This document shows positions 8,660-16,074 of a stretch of DNA of 64,000 nt, piece by piece (within the stretch, counting starts at the first letter, position 1; every line of letters begins with the position of its first letter). The translations under genes and the position numbers were made by a program. The notes under the pieces are model-generated. The model was given only the letters and a program-made list of their open reading frames with translations, made no database searches and was not told the origin of the DNA. The stretch comes from COE1 sp910588595 (GTDB lineage Bacteria > Bacillota > Clostridia > Lachnospirales > Lachnospiraceae), in contig CARDBT010000002.1 in NCBI GenBank assembly GCA_948957135.1, positions 91,583-155,582 on the forward strand. The letters run 5' to 3'.

Positions 8660-9934
8660 TCACTGTCTCTCATAGCGTATCCTATAATACAGCTTTAGAA
8701 ATTCTTCCAGATAATCCCTCTCCGGCGGACACGCACATTTCCCTAATTTCCGCAGATAGTCACATCCGCCGTTGCAGTATGGCAGAAGTCTGCATTCTCT
8801 GCACTCGTCGACTTTGTAAGGATCCGTACAGGGTTCTGCACTTCCACAGCCCGCACAGTCCAGATGATAGACCAAAGTCCCATTGACGATCTGTGCAAAA
8901 GAGTCTTTGGGATCGTAGGTTCGATCACAATGATACAGATATAACCCTGGACCAACAACATAATTATTGTTTGCATAAGCTCCACAGTACACACCGAAAT
9001 TCTGGAAACAGCTCATATCACTGATGCAGAACTGATGATCCAACGCCCAGTTTGCCAGTTCGATCACATGCTTCATGTATGTGTCAACATCCAACTCGAT
9101 CTCCGCACAAGGTCTGTGGTCATAACTCACAATTCGGTTAAAGGAAAAGGAAAGTGATGAATGTCTATATCCCGAAAGCTCTTCAAAGATATCCCTGATA
9201 TTCTCAATATTACTCTTGCAGAGATCGATCTTGACTATAACCCTGGTATATCTTGTCATACTGATGATATTCTTGATCACGCGCGCTGAGTCGTACTCTG
9301 TTGACGGGCGCAGTGCGCTCTGTGTCTCCTTTGTGCCAACCATCGATACCGTCACATTGGTCAACCCATAGCGCTCCATCATCCTGAAAAATTTCTCATC
9401 AAAAATGGATGCGTTTGTTGAAACAGAATAACTGTATGTATGCTTTTTGTCCTTGTCTGCCCTGGCACAGAACTTTAGTATCTTCTCCCTTGCCAGAAGC
9501 GGCTCTCCGCCATACCAGCTGATATGAATGTTCCGCTGCGGCACTCCCAGCAAAAACGTATACAATCCATCAAAGTCATCATCTGTCATTTCCTCACACT
9601 GAAAATCCAGATTTCTCTGGTAGCAGAAAGTACAGTCGCTATTGCACTTCAATGTACTGATCACTGTTATATTTAACTCGTCTGTACTGTTTACGGTTTT
9701 TAAGTGTCTGCGCTGAATCTCTCTCATCTCATCGTAATCGTCCTCTACAATGAACCGGTCTTCATACAATTTGGGCCAATAAATGGACGTCGTATCGTTT
9801 GGATTTTGGAGACATCTGATGCATCCCTCGTTTCGGTCTGCTGGAAGCTGGAGCAGGGTATCATTCACCAGATTGTAATACAGTACAAAATCATTGATCT
9901 TTGCCGAAATGTAATAATTTGATTTTCTCATCAT
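8660..9934 (-). CDS. Radical SAM / SPASM domain protein, putative peptide maturase
   Basis: Radical SAM enzyme. The [4Fe-4S] motif CNSDCTFC (CX3CX2C) is at residues 97-104, with SWYGGEPLL (about 139-148) following as the SAM-binding GGE. The C-terminus (about 350-410) is rich in cysteines (CAGC, CTDP, CREC, YCNGGC), typical of a SPASM domain binding two auxiliary clusters. N-terminal residues 1-90 resemble the region that binds leader peptides in RiPP maturases or anaerobic sulfatase-maturase relatives. An AGAGGG site precedes a double ATG. No sulfatase is nearby, so modification of a ribosomal peptide is the more likely role, but no certain precursor is visible. It is encoded next to a peptide/regulator pair. 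Confidence 0.85.
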   Translation of the reverse strand: MMRKSNYYISAKINDFVLYYNLVNDTLLQLPADRNEGCIRCLQNPNDTTSIYWPKLYEDRFIVEDDYDEMREIQRRHLKTVNSTDELNITVISTLKCNSDCTFCYQRNLDFQCEEMTDDDFDGLYTFLLGVPQRNIHISWYGGEPLLAREKILKFCARADKDKKHTYSYSVSTNASIFDEKFFRMMERYGLTNVTVSMVGTKETQSALRPSTEYDSARVIKNIISMTRYTRVIVKIDLCKSNIENIRDIFEELSGYRHSSLSFSFNRIVSYDHRPCAEIELDVDTYMKHVIELANWALDHQFCISDMSCFQNFGVYCGAYANNNYVVGPGLYLYHCDRTYDPKDSFAQIVNGTLVYHLDCAGCGSAEPCTDPYKVDECRECRLLPYCNGGCDYLRKLGKCACPPERDYLEEFLKLYYRIRYERQ

Positions 9935-9962
9935 TTCCCTCTTTCATGGAATAGTGCAGTGC

Positions 9963-10094
9963 TCAGAAACTGTGCATTGATAAGCATATAGACTGGTAAG
10001 TATATATGCTGTCCTTAACGGACTGTTCCAACGCAATAATACGCCAGCCGTAGCCGCAAAACGGCATTCTTCCTTTTGTGGCTGTGTGCATCAT
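9963..10094 (-). CDS. Uncertain 43-residue ORF upstream of the radical SAM gene
   Basis: A 43-codon frame starting ATGATG (AGGAAC seven bases before) ends 28 bases before the radical SAM gene. It contains Cys13 and Cys37 and a CGYGW segment, so it could be a precursor peptide. Against this, its first half lies in a copy of the dispersed hairpin element found at 14.1, 21.8 and 38.9 kb (motifs GTGTGCAT and CATTCTTCCT on the + strand). The frame may therefore be fortuitous. Confidence 0.25.
   Translation of the reverse strand: MMHTATKGRMPFCGYGWRIIALEQSVKDSIYTYQSICLSMHSF
10043..10092. repeat. Dispersed covarying hairpin element, copy 1
   Basis: On the + strand: ACGCC, then AGCC (10046-10049) pairing with GGCT (10080-10083), the shared inner motif CATTCTTCCT, and closing GTGTGCAT. 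Same orientation as the copies at 14083, 21748 and 38874, but with different stem bases. Confidence 0.6.
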
Positions 10095-10390
10095 TTTACA
10101 GTTCCTATCATTTTTTCGTGTACTGCCGTATTCGTATCATTAAAAATCCATAGTACACATTTTCGAGAGTGTAGGGAGCTGCCGAAAAACGACCGATACA
10201 GATTCCAAACTACTTATCAGTTTTCCCAAACGCAGATAAGACAGTGCCTGAATGAAAATTTGCGGTAATGGAAATAGTGATGTCAGAAAACAGACGCCAA
10301 GATCAACCTGAACAAAAACACTTTAGTACACAAGAGCAGTTATCGTTTATCATCAATAAATATCAGTATACCATTGATTTATGCCAGAAT

Positions 10391-10445
10391 CAATGCCCAG
10401 AGTGGTTCAAATTGAGATTTTCATTTTGGACCACTCTGGGCATTG
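10391..10445 (+). terminator. Strong hairpin upstream of the peptide gene
   Basis: CAATGCCCAGAGTGGT (10391-10406) pairs with ACCACTCTGGGCATTG (10430-10445), and the helix extends about four more pairs toward a loop of roughly 13 bases. CTTTTGTTT follows, so it could be a terminator that insulates or attenuates transcription before the peptide promoter. Confidence 0.7.
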
Positions 10446-10480
10446 CTTTTGTTTCGTTCATGCGTTTAAATAAGGTTGTT

Positions 10481-10536
10481 AAGTCACTTTTCACACAGCC
10501 GTACTTGATAAGTCACTTTTCATGCAGCTATACTTG
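10481..10536 (+). promoter_or_regulatory. Two 27-bp direct repeats, probable regulator binding sites
   Basis: Repeats at 10481-10507 and 10510-10536 (period 29) are identical at 23 of 27 positions; they share AAGTCACTTTTCA and TACTTG. They end immediately before the -35 region of the peptide promoter, which is where an activator would bind. The nearby regulator carries two HTH domains. Confidence 0.7.
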
Positions 10537-10543
10537 TTCCGCA

Positions 10544-10573
10544 TTGTTACTGACGGAGCATATGATCTATAGT
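10544..10573 (+). promoter_or_regulatory. Promoter of the small secreted peptide gene
   Basis: TTGTTA (10544-10549), 18-bp spacer, TATAGT (10568-10573), 32 bases before the ATG at 10605. The -35 is imperfect, which is consistent with activator dependence. Confidence 0.5.
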
Positions 10574-10604
10574 AAATTTTTACGAAAGAAGGAATCATAA
10601 AATC

Positions 10605-10757
10605 ATGAAAAACGTAGTTAAAAAAGTTATGAGCGTTGTGCTCTTACTTGCTCTCACGGTTACTTTAAATGCAGGCGTTGTTGGATCATTTCCTCAGTTT
10701 GATGGCGGAATCGCTCCACTGAGTGATGGTTTACCATATACAGAAATACAGTTTTAG
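10605..10757 (+). CDS. Small secreted peptide, putative pheromone precursor (50 residues)
   Basis: The product starts MKNVVKKVM and continues with a hydrophobic core (SVVLLLALTVTL) and a possible signal peptidase site after NA (residue 23). A mature tail of about 27 residues ends in DGLPYTEIQF. A basic N-terminus plus signal peptide plus short uncharged tail is the plan of Phr/PapR/NprX-type signalling propeptides. AAGGAA precedes the ATG by about 12 bases. Its stop overlaps by four bases the stop of the convergent 631-residue double-HTH regulator, and its promoter carries duplicated 27-bp repeats. Function as that regulator's ligand is inference. It could instead be a bacteriocin-like or RiPP precursor acted on by the nearby radical SAM enzyme. 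Confidence 0.7.
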   Translation: MKNVVKKVMSVVLLLALTVTLNAGVVGSFPQFDGGIAPLSDGLPYTEIQF

Positions 10758-12649
10758 TTTTGAATTGATAAAAGTGTTTTAATTCGTTCTTTAATCAACA
10801 TTTCCCATTCTGAACTTTTGTTAATCTGAGATAGTATCATACATCTTTTCAAATACACTTCTGCGTGATATCTCTGCTTTGCAGGGATATCATTCTTTAT
10901 ATATTGACCATGACTGTTATTCCAACAATTGTTATATAAATTGGCTATTAAAGTATTCATTCTATAACAATAAATACACTCTCTCATCACTCTTAAACTA
11001 ATGAAATCTGATTTTTCATATTCACCCACATCTCCGTATATATTCGCTATATTTGTCATAATTGTTTCCCATACCGAGATATGTTCAGAAATTCCATCTT
11101 CCTTCTCCATATGAGCACTAAACTTTTCTAACATTCCAAAAATATTGTTCATATATAGACTATTGTCATAAATTGCAATATTGATCAAACAGGATATTTC
11201 TGCATTAGTTAAATAATTTGGAACATTATCCTGTACTATTTCAAATGGCAAACTATATTCTAATGCCTTTTTAAACTGTTCTGTTGCTCTTTCTCTTGTC
11301 ATCCTACCTTGTCTAATGTTAATTCCTGTCTCAATTCGTTCCACATATTGTCTATTTATTGGATTCTCCAAAGATATGTACTTTTTCAATTCTTCTAATA
11401 ATTTTATGACTTTTTCAAAATCACATTTATTTGTATATGCTCCGATTTCCCCAAGTATAGAAACAGCTTTCACATCCTTCGTAATAATCTGAGCCCTCTG
11501 ATACTCCCCAGACAAATTCAACTTTTCAAACAGCAGCCTCACGATCTCAATCTGCGGTTTTGTTTTATTTGCCTCCAATCTCCCTATCGTCTTCTCGGAG
11601 CAGATCCCATCACAAAGTTCCTTCTTCGTCATCCCAAGCATCTCACGCCTTCTCCGGATGACATCACTGATGCAGTACGCCTCCTTCTGCTGATACAGAT
11701 AACAAGACGTCTCCATTTCCCGATGTGTTCCGCACAGATCATGCACAAAATCAAGCGCATCGAGCCACTCTGTCATCATGTCGATCACCTTCAGGACAGC
11801 CGCCCGTTTCCTGCCCTCCCCATCGTTCTCGATCCTGTCCAGAAGCCACGTCAGACCTTCCCTTCTGATCCCGATCAGTTCCCAGAGATAGTACATTCTG
11901 CCTGTCGTGCGCAGCTGTTCTATCCCTTTGCTGCTCAGACGCAGCAGACGGTTCCAATCCCTGTCACGATCCACTGTGCTCAGATACAGATAGTAAATGA
12001 CTTTCGGATAGATCTTCACATAACTGTAGGTATCAAACATCTCGCTGCTGATATAAGCAAGGATCTCCTCGCACCGCGAAGCCAGCCGGTCCGGGTGGCA
12101 GCACCGTTCATACTCCAGTACCATATCCAGCTCCTGCACCGAGAGGCAGAGTTCTTTTATGGACACATGGTCAATGTCGGAGACTGTCAGTTTCACCGCC
12201 TGCTCATAGAGCTCCGCGATCGCATTCGGATCTTCATGGCGTTTCTGCATGATCTGTGCCCGCATCACCAGACAGAATTGTTTCTCCAGATTGTACCCGC
12301 CCCTCCTCTTCTCGTAAATCGCCAGCTCCTTCTCCGCCACCGCATAATCAGATTTTTCGATTGCATTTACGATGCGCTGCTGCCTCTTCCATACCAGATA
12401 ATCCCCGTAAAACAGAAAGTTTTCGTAACCATCGCTGCACACGCCAAGTCTTGCCAGAATGCGGTCGCGAAGCTCCTTTCGCGCAAGCCGTTCTCCTCTC
12501 TCGATCTTGCCTATCATACTAAACGAGCAGATGTCCCTGCACAGTGCCTCCAGCGTGATCCCCTGTATTTCCCTGGCTTTTCTGATAAGCGTAGGAAAAT
12601 CCCACAGATCAAGCGCCTGTAGTTCATAGTACTTCTTACTCTTCTCCAT
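10754..12649 (-). CDS. Double-HTH XRE regulator with TPR-like repeats (RRNPP-type)
   Basis: A 631-residue protein built as two similar halves. XRE helix-turn-helix 1 (about 17-70, with LEALCRDICSFSMIGKIERG) is followed by helical repeats (71-320). HTH 2 (about 327-380, KKELCDGICSEKTIGRLE) is followed by more helical repeats (385-631). HTH plus TPR-like helices is the architecture of Rgg/PlcR/NprR/Rap-family receptors that bind short peptides inside the cell; two units in one chain is unusual. GGGGGA precedes the ATG. The DNA for residues 1-385 is about half G+C, while that for 386-631 is strikingly AT-rich, suggesting replacement of the C-terminal receptor half. The convergent peptide gene at 10605 is the obvious candidate ligand. 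Confidence 0.85.
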   Translation of the reverse strand: MEKSKKYYELQALDLWDFPTLIRKAREIQGITLEALCRDICSFSMIGKIERGERLARKELRDRILARLGVCSDGYENFLFYGDYLVWKRQQRIVNAIEKSDYAVAEKELAIYEKRRGGYNLEKQFCLVMRAQIMQKRHEDPNAIAELYEQAVKLTVSDIDHVSIKELCLSVQELDMVLEYERCCHPDRLASRCEEILAYISSEMFDTYSYVKIYPKVIYYLYLSTVDRDRDWNRLLRLSSKGIEQLRTTGRMYYLWELIGIRREGLTWLLDRIENDGEGRKRAAVLKVIDMMTEWLDALDFVHDLCGTHREMETSCYLYQQKEAYCISDVIRRRREMLGMTKKELCDGICSEKTIGRLEANKTKPQIEIVRLLFEKLNLSGEYQRAQIITKDVKAVSILGEIGAYTNKCDFEKVIKLLEELKKYISLENPINRQYVERIETGINIRQGRMTRERATEQFKKALEYSLPFEIVQDNVPNYLTNAEISCLINIAIYDNSLYMNNIFGMLEKFSAHMEKEDGISEHISVWETIMTNIANIYGDVGEYEKSDFISLRVMRECIYCYRMNTLIANLYNNCWNNSHGQYIKNDIPAKQRYHAEVYLKRCMILSQINKSSEWEMLIKERIKTLLSIQN

Positions 12650-12734
12650 AGTGCCATTCCCCCATCACTACTATTTTATCTTTTGTAATCTTATCTCATA
12701 CGATCATGCGTGCCGTCAGACACGGCAAACAAAA

Positions 12735-12780
12735 ACCTCAGTATGATAAAACTTTCACTTTAATATTATCATACTGAGGT
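12735..12780 (-). terminator. metK terminator
   Basis: A 15-bp perfect stem, ACCTCAGTATGATAA with TTATCATACTGAGGT, is followed on the - strand by TTTTTG. It lies between the metK stop and the regulator gene. Confidence 0.88.
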
Positions 12781-12810
12781 CTATATGGAGTTATTTTTTT
12801 GAGACTCTTT

Positions 12811-14016
12811 CTACAAATATTTCTTCAACACATCTACCTTGTCCAGCTTCTCCCAAGGCAGATCCAGATCATTGCGTCCAAAATGCCCGTAAGCTGCTGT
12901 CTGTTTGTAAATCGGTCTTCTGAGGTCAAGCATTTTGATGATGCCAGCCGGCCGAAGGTCGAAATTCTCGCGCACGATCGCCACAAGCTTCTCGCTGTCG
13001 AGTCTGCCGGTTCCGAATGTATCGATGTTGATCGAAGTCGGCTGCGCCACGCCGATCGCATAGGAAAGCTGGATCTCACACTTGTCTGCAAGTCCTGCCG
13101 CCACAAGATTCTTTGCCACATATCTCGCCGCATATGCCCCGCTGCGATCCACTTTCGTGCAGTCTTTCCCGGAAAATGCCCCGCCGCCGTGACGTGCATA
13201 TCCGCCATAGGTATCCACTATGATCTTGCGCCCTGTAAGTCCTGCATCGCCGTGCGGTCCCCCGATCACAAAGCGCCCTGTCGGATTGATAAAAAACTTG
13301 GTATCTGCGTCGATCAGCTCCCTTGGCAGAATGACGTCGAACACATGTTCTTTGATGTCTTTATGGATCTGTTCCTGTGTCACATTGTCGTCATGCTGTG
13401 TGGAGAGCACTACCGCCTCAAGTCTCCTGGGGCTGCCATTCTCGTCGTACTCTACTGATACCTGTGTCTTTCCGTCGGGTCTCAGATATTTCAGCGTGCC
13501 GTCCTTGCGGACCTTTGTGAGCTGCAGTGCCAGCTTGTGTGCGAGCGAGATCGGATATGGCATATACTCCTGCGTCTCGTTCGTCGCATAACCAAACATC
13601 ATACCCTGGTCGCCTGCACCGATCGCCTCGATCTGTGCATCGCTCATCTTATTTTCTGAACTGTCACCAGACACTTTCGCTTCCAGCGCCTTGTCCACAC
13701 CCATCGCGATATCGCCTGACTGCTCATCGATCGCAGTGAACACGGCACAGGTATTTCCGTCGAATCCATATTCAGACTTGTCGTAACCGATCTCCTTTAC
13801 AGTGTCTCGGACAATCTTGGGGATATCCACATATGCCTTCGTTGTGATCTCGCCTGTCACCAGCACAAATCCGGTACATGTCGCAGTCTCACACGCCACA
13901 CGGCTCATTGGATCCTGCTCCATCAGAGCGTCAAGGATCGCGTCAGAGATGGCATCACACACTTTGTCAGGATGCCCTTCTGTTACTGATTCTGAAGTAA
14001 ATAAAAGTTTCTCCAT
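12811..14016 (-). CDS. metK: S-adenosylmethionine synthetase
   Basis: Makes S-adenosylmethionine from ATP and methionine in the cytoplasm. Seen: SESVTEGHPDKVCDAISDAILD at the N-terminus (shown in part: GHPDK binds ATP), GAGDQGMMFGYATNE in the middle, and GGGAFSGKDCTKVDRS with the phosphate-binding loop. The length of 401 residues is the family's usual one. GAGGAGG lies about nine bases before ATG 14016. Expression is controlled by the SAM-I riboswitch and terminator upstream (14125-14336), which shut the gene off when SAM is plentiful. A copy of the dispersed hairpin element sits in its leader, between terminator and start codon. Confidence 0.97.
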   Translation of the reverse strand: MEKLLFTSESVTEGHPDKVCDAISDAILDALMEQDPMSRVACETATCTGFVLVTGEITTKAYVDIPKIVRDTVKEIGYDKSEYGFDGNTCAVFTAIDEQSGDIAMGVDKALEAKVSGDSSENKMSDAQIEAIGAGDQGMMFGYATNETQEYMPYPISLAHKLALQLTKVRKDGTLKYLRPDGKTQVSVEYDENGSPRRLEAVVLSTQHDDNVTQEQIHKDIKEHVFDVILPRELIDADTKFFINPTGRFVIGGPHGDAGLTGRKIIVDTYGGYARHGGGAFSGKDCTKVDRSGAYAARYVAKNLVAAGLADKCEIQLSYAIGVAQPTSINIDTFGTGRLDSEKLVAIVRENFDLRPAGIIKMLDLRRPIYKQTAAYGHFGRNDLDLPWEKLDKVDVLKKYL

Positions 14017-14082
14017 TGGTATTTTCCTCCTCGATCAAGCAGGGTGAAGCCGCACAGCAGACCTTTTCCCCCCGCTCACACG

Positions 14083-14126
14083 CCGGACATGGGCAGCCTT
14101 CGTGCTCTCCGTGTCCGTGTGCATAA
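14083..14126. repeat. Dispersed covarying hairpin element, copy 2 (metK leader)
   Basis: On the + strand: ACGCC, stem GGAC pairing with GTCC (inside GGACA/TGTCC), a CTTCGTGCTCTCC-like interior, then GTGTGCATAAAAAA running into the riboswitch terminator. More diverged than the copies at 21.8 and 38.9 kb, but with the stem kept by paired changes. Confidence 0.6.
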
Positions 14127-14154
14127 AAAACCGCTTACTCGATAGAATAAGCGG
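14125..14154 (-). terminator. metK: Riboswitch expression-platform terminator
   Basis: CCGCTTATTC, loop TATC, GAGTAAGCGG followed by TTTTTT on the - strand, located 30 bases after the SAM aptamer and before metK. Confidence 0.9.
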
Positions 14155-14182
14155 AAGTGATTGGTTGCCTGATAATCAAATC

Positions 14183-14336
14183 CTCTTATTGTTCGAACTA
14201 TTTCCATCATGTCGATCCATCTGTATATATCTTCATGTGTAAATAGCAACTCGCTCAGGTTGGCACCTTCCGCCAGAAATAACGGGGTTGCCGTAGCTTC
14301 ACAGGTCCTTTGTACCTCCACCACTCTGAATAAGAG
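14183..14336 (-). ncRNA. SAM-I (S-box) riboswitch
   Basis: On the - strand P1 is CTCTTATT closing with AATAAGAG (14183-14190). Between them are the diagnostic AGAGTGGTGGAGG, the GAAGCTACGGCAACC element and GGTGCCAACCTGAGC. SAM binding stabilises P1 and lets the downstream terminator form, lowering metK expression. A 99-codon open frame across it is not a gene. Confidence 0.96.
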
Positions 14337-14418
14337 CATCTCACGTATGCGTGACTCACAATATTGAATTGTCATATCGGATATATCATATACTAATTCG
14401 TGTTCAATGTCAATAGAC

Positions 14419-15711
14419 TTATCCGACTTTTAACTTGAATTTCTGCAGTTCCTTGTCCGACTCCACCTTTTCGATCTGGGCGCCAAGATTCTGAAGCTTC
14501 ACTTCAAAATCCTCATAGCCACGCTCAATATACTTGATATCGTCAACCGTGCTGAATCCCTCCGCTGTGAGGCAGGCGAGTACAAGTGCCGCCCCTGCCC
14601 GAAGATCGGGTGCTGTGAGATTAGCGCTCGTAAATTTTTCCACGCCTTCTATGATCGCTGTATTTCCTTCAACCTTGATATTTGATCCCATTTTAGCAAG
14701 CTCATCTACATACTTGAACCGGTTGTCAAATATGCTCTCCGTCACGATGCTCGTCCCTTTTGCAAGCGCCAGCGACACCGCGATCTGCGGCTGCATATCT
14801 GTTGGAAAACCGGGGTAAGGCAATGTCTTTACATGGGTGTTTTCAAGACGCTTCGACGCGACTACACGCACTGCGTCATCGGATTCCTCCACCTGGCATC
14901 CCATCTCCAAAAGTTTTGCCGTCGTGGATTCCAAATGCTTCGGTATCACGTTCTTCACCGTGACATCTCCCTTTGTGATCGCTGCGGCAAACATGAAAGT
15001 TCCCGCCTCGATCTGGTCCGGTATGATCGGGTACTCTGATCCATGCAGCTTCCTGACGCCGGATACCCTGACCACATCCGTGCCTGCCCCTCTGATATTG
15101 GCACCCATGGAATTCAGGAAGTTTGCCACATCCACCACATGCGGCTCCTTCGCCGCGTTTTCGATCACTGTTCTTCCCTCTGCCAGTGCCGCAGCCAGCA
15201 TGATATTAATCGTGGCTCCGACTGATACCGTATCGAGGTAGATATGTGCTCCCTTGAGATGCTGCGCATCCGCGATGATCAATCCATGCTCGATCTTTAC
15301 GCTTGCCCCGAGTGCCTTGAACCCCTTGATGTGCAGATCGATCTTGCGGCTCCCGATATTGCAGCCGCCCGGAAGTGCTACCTCCGCGTGTTTGTACTTG
15401 CCAAGAAGTGCTCCTAGAAGGTAGTAGGAAGCCCTGATCTTTTTGATGTAATCATCCTCGATCACCAGTCCTGATATCATAGATGCATTGATCCTTACTG
15501 TGTGTCTGTCTATCCGGTATACAATGACACCGATGCTTTCCATTGCCTGAAGCAGGACATTGATATCCCTAACATCCGGTATATTGTCAATAACTGTCAT
15601 CTCATCTGTCATAATTGCCGCGGCGAGCACTCCCAGTGCTGCATTTTTTGCGCCGCCGATTTCAACTTCACCAACCAGAGGACTGCCCCCCTTAATTGCG
15701 TATTGTTCCAT
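14419..15711 (-). CDS. murA: UDP-N-acetylglucosamine 1-carboxyvinyltransferase
   Basis: First committed step of peptidoglycan synthesis: transfers enolpyruvate from PEP to UDP-GlcNAc. The start MEQYAIKGG at 15711 has AGGTGG just upstream; a longer frame to 15783 adds 24 unlikely residues. Seen: N-terminal GGAKNAAL (Lys and Asn of the active site), the catalytic cysteine in LPGGCNIGSRKIDLHI (the fosfomycin target), and the C-terminal DLRAGAALVLACL. The length of about 430 residues matches MurA/MurZ of Firmicutes. It precedes the riboswitch-controlled metK on the same strand. Which of the two paralogues usual in Firmicutes this is cannot be told. Confidence 0.95.
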   Translation of the reverse strand: MEQYAIKGGSPLVGEVEIGGAKNAALGVLAAAIMTDEMTVIDNIPDVRDINVLLQAMESIGVIVYRIDRHTVRINASMISGLVIEDDYIKKIRASYYLLGALLGKYKHAEVALPGGCNIGSRKIDLHIKGFKALGASVKIEHGLIIADAQHLKGAHIYLDTVSVGATINIMLAAALAEGRTVIENAAKEPHVVDVANFLNSMGANIRGAGTDVVRVSGVRKLHGSEYPIIPDQIEAGTFMFAAAITKGDVTVKNVIPKHLESTTAKLLEMGCQVEESDDAVRVVASKRLENTHVKTLPYPGFPTDMQPQIAVSLALAKGTSIVTESIFDNRFKYVDELAKMGSNIKVEGNTAIIEGVEKFTSANLTAPDLRAGAALVLACLTAEGFSTVDDIKYIERGYEDFEVKLQNLGAQIEKVESDKELQKFKLKVG

Positions 15712-15860
15712 CGCCCACCTCATCATTTTCTTGTAGCTGCCGGATCCCACTGCCTGCCTCCGCACAGATACATCTATATTCACACTGACAAATTATCTGT
15801 TCTTTATCTACATTGTTCTCTATTCAGTTGTACTCTATACAATTTTCTGTTTATACCAAA

Positions 15861-15896
15861 GAGTGTGTCTGAAAAATCATTCCTATCATCTGTATA
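15861..15896. repeat. Solo arm of the 168-bp inverted-repeat element
   Basis: GAGTGTGTCTGAAAAATCAT and the following TCATCTGTATA closely match the left arm of the element at 52436-52603. No second arm is found nearby, so this is a remnant or a lone end. Confidence 0.5.
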
Positions 15897-16003
15897 CTGT
15901 TATAAATCAAACTCTTACGATTATATACCTTTTTCATATATTTGTAAACTGCCAGACTGCTATGTATATTTTTTATATGATTCCTTTTTTTGTATATATT
16001 AAC

Positions 16004-16032
16004 GAAACACCCATCGCAATCACGGGTGTTTC
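16004..16032. terminator. Hairpin downstream of the M23 peptidase gene
   Basis: GAAACACCC (16004-16012) pairs with GGGTGTTTC (16024-16032). It lies 43 bases past the stop. No clean T-run on the - strand, so termination is probable but not certain. Confidence 0.5.
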
Positions 16033-16074
16033 ATCCATATTATTCCTTTTTAAATTGTGCAGAATCGACAAATG

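Noticed and set aside
10268..10600. A 110-codon + strand frame before the peptide gene
   Set aside because: A long hairpin (10391-10445) and both operator repeats lie inside it, its cysteine-rich second half looks accidental, and there is no good start site. The first about 35 codons could still be a remnant.
11723..12622. A 299-codon + strand frame
   Set aside because: Antisense to the double-HTH regulator, without start signals or recognisable domains.
14076..14375. A 99-codon - strand frame upstream of metK
   Set aside because: It runs through the SAM-I aptamer and its terminator; the conserved RNA motifs explain the sequence and no ribosome binding site is present.
15502..16002. A 166-codon + strand frame running out of murA
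   Set aside because: First part is antisense to murA, second part is AT-rich intergenic DNA with a repeat arm; no start signal.
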